Shown here: positions 14,194 through 17,344 of the stretch, one piece after another
Numbering within the stretch: the stretch's first letter is position 1
Layout: the number at the start of each line of letters is the position of its first letter
Assembly (NCBI GenBank): GCA_052148155.1
Contig: JBKQIY010000221.1
Coordinates: 1 to 17,344 of the forward strand
From: JBBQER01 sp052148155
GTDB lineage: Bacteria > Actinomycetota > Acidimicrobiia > IMCC26256 > PALSA-610
Length of the DNA: 17,344 nt
Reading direction: 5' to 3'
Made by a program: the position numbers and the translations under genes
Notes under the pieces: generated by a model
Told to the model about the DNA's origin: nothing
The model's database searches: none
The model's input: the letters and a program-made list of their open reading frames with translations, nothing else

Positions 14194-16675
14194 CCGCGCC
14201 CACAGTGGCAGACGGCACCACCGACGAGACGACGAGCGCAGCGGTCGACGCCGCGTCGGCCGGACGTCCGAGATGGAATCCCTGGCCCAGATCGCATCCG
14301 CAGGCCGCCAGCGCCTCCGACTGTGCGGCGCTTTCGATGCCCTCGGCGACGGGGACGAGGCCGAGTGTGTGTGCGATCTGCACGATCGCCTGCACGAGCA
14401 GCGATCCTGATCGGGTGAGAATGTCGCTCACGAAGGAACCGTCGATCTTGAGCAAGTCGATCGGGAACTGTTGCAGATACGCAAGCGACGAGTAGCCCGT
14501 GCCGAAGTCGTCCACGGCGAGCCGTACGCCGAGGTCGCTCAACCGTCGCAGTCCGATGGTCGCAGCGGCCGGATCTTTCATGAGTGCGCCCTCGGTGATC
14601 TCGAGGATCAGCCTCGGCGGATCGAGTCGACACTGGTCGAGCAGCGCCTCCACACGATCGGGGAGTCGCGGGTCGAGCAGCTGGCGGGGCGCGACGTTGA
14701 CGCTCACCGCAGGCGCGGCTGCGCTGCCGACGATGTTTCTCCAACGAGCGGCCTGCTCACACGCAGTGACGAGCACGTGACGGCCGATCTCGTCGATGAG
14801 TCCTGTCTCCTCAGCGAACGGGATGAACGACAACGGACTGAGCAGTCCGCGCTCGGGGTGATGCCATCGAACGAGTGCTTCGAGCGCGGTGATGCGACCC
14901 GACTGCAGCTCATAGATCGGTTGATAGTGGACCATGAGCTCGTCCCGCTCGACCGCGCCTCGCAGGTGCGCCTCCAGGTCGAGTCGTTCGACCGCGGCGA
15001 GGTGCATCTCGCGGGCGAACACACGACAGCAGTTCTTGCCTCCGGCCTTCGCGGTGTACATCGCGAGGTCGGCATTTCGGAGCATCTCGTCGGAGTCCGC
15101 GCCGGCTGATCCGTACGCGATGCCGATACTCGCGGTTGCCGAGACCAGCAACGCGTCGAGCACGACAGGTTCTTGGAGAGCGGCGATGACGCGTTCCGCG
15201 ACGTCGATCGCGTCGTTGGGGTCGGCGAGCGCGTCCATCAGCACCGCGAACTCGTCGCCTCCGAGTCGGGCCGCGGTGTCACCCGCACGGACACACGTCG
15301 CGAGCCGATGGCTCACGATCCGGAGGAGCGAGTCGCCGGCCGAGTGGCCGAGGCTGTCGTTGACGGTCTTGAAGTCGTCGAGGTCAATGAACAACACCGC
15401 GAGTTGCCCGCCGTAACGTTGGAGCCGGGTAGCGGCGTGGTCGACGCGGTCGCGAAACAGGGCCTGGTTGGCAAGCCCGGTTAACGGATCGTGGAACGCC
15501 TGGTGTGTCAGCTCGTTCTGGAGACGACGGTGCTCGGTGATGTCTCGGAAACTCCACACCCGCCCGACGACTTCGCCGTCGATACGTTGCGGAAGCGAGT
15601 CGCGCTCGAACACCCGCCCGTCGTTGAACTCGAGGAGGTCGTGACTGTGCGCCTCCGGTTCTTCGTACAACTCCTGCACCTTCGCGACAAACGCGCCAGG
15701 ATCGCGGAGCTGTTCGAGGACCGAAGCCAGCGCGCGGCTGTCGTCACGCTCGGTGAGGAGGTTCTCGGGAATGCGCCACATCTCTACAAAGCGGCTGTTC
15801 CAGCTGGTGATGCGGCCCGCGCCATCCACGACGAGGATCCCGTCGGCGGTCGACTCGAGCGTCGCGGCCAAGACCGAGTTGATTTCGCGAAGATCGGTGA
15901 CGGCCGCGACTCGGTCGGAGATGTCGTGGCCGGTCGCGACGAGGCCTTCGACGGTGGGATCGTCGAGCAGATTGGTGAACGTCAGCGCGAACGGGACCGT
16001 CCCGCCCGACGCGTGACGGAAGGAGACGTCGATCGTGACCGGTGCCGGCGGCCGGTCCGACGCGGCTCGCTGCACCGAACGCAATGCCTCGTACAGAACT
16101 TCATGGTCGCGAACGTCGACCGCCTCGGCGAGCGGTCTATGTTCCAACCACTCCTGGTCGAGCCCGAGAATTCGCGTCAAGCCGCCCGATGACGACTCGA
16201 CCACGCCGTCTTGGGTCAACAGCATGGTGACCGAAGCGGCGTTCTGCATCAGGGAACGGAATCGTGCGACCTCGTCGCCGGCCACTTCCCAACGACGACG
16301 TTCGGTCAGGTCACGTGCACTGAGGACGACGCTGTCGCCCAACGGCGCGCCGATGATCTCGACGAGGCGCCAGCCGTCGGCACTGCGTATTCGTAACTCG
16401 ATCAGCGATCCGACTTCCTTGGACTGAACGCTCGTCAACGCGAGGAGAGCGAGCTGGAGATCGTCGGGATGGATGAAGTCGAGACCGTTCTGGCCGATTG
16501 CCTCGTCGAGGGGGATGCCGAAGAGGCGCTCGGCCGCGCGGTTGGCCCACCGGACCTGCGCCGAAGCGTCGATCACGAGGACCGCATCGGGGAACGCCGT
16601 CGCGATTGCGGCCAGGGCCGCGAGCCCGCCCGCAGCCACGTCGTCCGCCGTGTCGCCCACCCCGTCCTCGACCAT
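14150..16675 (-). CDS. Soluble cyclic-di-GMP enzyme: PAS-PAS-PAS-GGDEF-EAL
   Basis: The 841-residue protein lacks membrane segments and should be cytoplasmic. Order: PAS 1 (about 20-125, ending SARDLTERR), PAS 2 (about 130-255, ending GHDISDR), PAS 3 (about 258-383, ending SFRDITEHR), GGDEF (about 388-553) and EAL (about 568-808). The cyclase motif RLGGDEF (470-476) is intact, and the RxxD inhibitory site is present as RAGD (463-466), unlike in its neighbour. EAL residues are all visible: LEALVRW (598-604), SVNVAPRQL, LEITEG, VDDFGTGYSSL (721-731), LKIDGSF, AEGIES and LGQG. An Ala/Val-rich tail of about 30 residues follows. The ATG at 16675 has AGAGG too close (2 nt); a GTG at 16660 with GAGG 5 nt ahead is a possible true start, removing five residues. 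It overlaps the membrane paralogue by 44 nt, implying joint expression. Confidence 0.92.
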   Translation of the reverse strand: MVEDGVGDTADDVAAGGLAALAAIATAFPDAVLVIDASAQVRWANRAAERLFGIPLDEAIGQNGLDFIHPDDLQLALLALTSVQSKEVGSLIELRIRSADGWRLVEIIGAPLGDSVVLSARDLTERRRWEVAGDEVARFRSLMQNAASVTMLLTQDGVVESSSGGLTRILGLDQEWLEHRPLAEAVDVRDHEVLYEALRSVQRAASDRPPAPVTIDVSFRHASGGTVPFALTFTNLLDDPTVEGLVATGHDISDRVAAVTDLREINSVLAATLESTADGILVVDGAGRITSWNSRFVEMWRIPENLLTERDDSRALASVLEQLRDPGAFVAKVQELYEEPEAHSHDLLEFNDGRVFERDSLPQRIDGEVVGRVWSFRDITEHRRLQNELTHQAFHDPLTGLANQALFRDRVDHAATRLQRYGGQLAVLFIDLDDFKTVNDSLGHSAGDSLLRIVSHRLATCVRAGDTAARLGGDEFAVLMDALADPNDAIDVAERVIAALQEPVVLDALLVSATASIGIAYGSAGADSDEMLRNADLAMYTAKAGGKNCCRVFAREMHLAAVERLDLEAHLRGAVERDELMVHYQPIYELQSGRITALEALVRWHHPERGLLSPLSFIPFAEETGLIDEIGRHVLVTACEQAARWRNIVGSAAAPAVSVNVAPRQLLDPRLPDRVEALLDQCRLDPPRLILEITEGALMKDPAAATIGLRRLSDLGVRLAVDDFGTGYSSLAYLQQFPIDLLKIDGSFVSDILTRSGSLLVQAIVQIAHTLGLVPVAEGIESAAQSEALAACGCDLGQGFHLGRPADAASTAALVVSSVVPSATVGADGAPAGQGVVGARR

Positions 16676-16738
16676 CGCCTCTGTTCATCGACCCCGAGCC
16701 GGCGGCCATTGAGCCACATTGGGAGTCTCGACGTCGGC

Positions 16739-17344
16739 TCAGGTGGGCTTGACCCGATTCGAGCGCAACGAACGAGGTCCGGTGCCATAGGCATTCCTGG
16801 CCGAGACTTTGAAGCTGTAGACCGTTCCCGAACGCAGGCCGCTGATCGTTTGACGGGTGGCGCGAGACTTGAAGCCGCGCGCAGTCTGGGCCTGGTCGCC
16901 GATGTACGGCGTCACGATGTACTCGACGACCGCGGAGCCGTTCGTCGAGGACGGCGCCTGCCACGAGAGCATGACCGCGCCGGGTAACGAGAAGGCGACG
17001 ACGTCGGTCGGTGCGATCGGGGTGCCGACCACGACCTTGTTCGACGTATCGGATTGCGGGCCGGTGCCGTTGGCGTTCGAGGCCGCGACCGCGAACGTGT
17101 AGGTCTGACCGTTGGCGAGGCCGGTCGCGGTTGCGGTTGTCGCCGCCGAATCGAAGACTTGCGCGGGCTGGGCGACGGAGCCGATGAACGGTGTCACGAC
17201 ATAGCCGACGATGGCCGACCCGTTGTTATTGGTGGGTCGGCTCCACGTGAGTCGCACTGCACCGTCGCCGGGTTCGCTCGCGGGGGCGCTCGGCGCGGTG
17301 GGGACGCCGATTGTTTTTGGGCTGGTGGTGGGGGATGGGTAGCC
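16739..17344 (-). CDS. Fibronectin type III repeat protein, C-terminal part (5' end outside window)
   Basis: The minus-strand frame is open to the window edge, so the start lies beyond 17344; about 201 residues are visible. They form a Pro/Thr-rich lead-in (YPSPTTSPKTIGVPTAPSAP), then two tandem fibronectin type III domains. Each shows the hallmark pattern: VRLTWSRP...VGYVVTP and GLANGQTYTFAVAASNANGTG for the first, MLSWQAP...VEYIVTP and GLRSGTVYSFKVSARNAYGTG for the second. The protein ends right after the last domain, with no membrane anchor or sortase signal. Such repeats are typical of secreted or surface proteins (adhesins, polysaccharide-active enzymes). The in-frame GTG at 17257 lies inside the first domain and is not taken as the start. 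The gene lies 63 nt upstream of the cyclic-di-GMP pair on the same strand, so co-transcription is possible. Confidence 0.85.
   Translation of the reverse strand, partial: GYPSPTTSPKTIGVPTAPSAPASEPGDGAVRLTWSRPTNNNGSAIVGYVVTPFIGSVAQPAQVFDSAATTATATGLANGQTYTFAVAASNANGTGPQSDTSNKVVVGTPIAPTDVVAFSLPGAVMLSWQAPSSTNGSAVVEYIVTPYIGDQAQTARGFKSRATRQTISGLRSGTVYSFKVSARNAYGTGPRSLRSNRVKPT

Noticed and set aside
16676..16738. TGAGCC / GGCTCA pairing around the FnIII gene stop as a terminator
   Set aside because: Arms are 6 bp with a 20-nt loop and no U-run; too weak to report as a terminator.

Overview
The window is high-GC DNA with dense, short-gapped genes, frequent GTG starts and GTGA stop/start overlaps. 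The mix of families (a DUF2510 membrane protein, a bacterial P450, a C-x2-H-P-x-M cupredoxin lipoprotein, multi-PAS GGDEF-EAL proteins) points to an actinobacterium. The class Acidimicrobiia is my best guess, but it is an inference from gene content, not from a marker gene. I saw no rRNA, tRNA, CRISPR array, insertion sequence or phage gene.

Layout. (1) Positions 2-217 hold the 3' end of a zinc-type alcohol dehydrogenase/quinone oxidoreductase. (2) Positions 295-4903 look like a small surface-glycan module. A minus-strand pair, a sulfotransferase-methyltransferase fusion and a GT4-like glycosyltransferase, is coupled by a GTGA overlap and diverges from a polytopic GT-C (GT39-like) glycosyltransferase on the plus strand. 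(3) Positions 5057-6193 encode a DUF2510 single-pass membrane protein. (4) Positions 6304-8593 (minus) hold two exported proteins 4 nt apart: a lipoprotein whose first part carries every copper-ligand motif of the peptidylglycine/dopamine-type dicopper monooxygenases and whose last part is a type-1 copper cupredoxin, followed by a membrane-anchored YceI-like protein. (5) Positions 8803-9336 (plus) encode a small secreted threonine-rich protein, closed by a perfect 13-bp terminator hairpin that probably serves both strands. (6) Positions 9429-11380 (minus) hold a cytochrome P450 translationally coupled to iolB. The P450 appears to have a leaderless promoter overlapped by an inverted repeat. (7) Positions 11500-17344 (minus) hold two overlapping PAS-GGDEF-EAL cyclic-di-GMP proteins, one membrane-bound and one soluble, downstream of a fibronectin type III repeat protein that runs off the window.

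The most novel item is the exported dicopper-monooxygenase-like/cupredoxin fusion at 6992-8593, which looks like a self-contained copper hydroxylase with its own electron carrier, paired with a lipid-binding-type YceI protein. Next come the sulfotransferase-methyltransferase fusion and the P450-iolB coupling, which lacks any other inositol gene in view.
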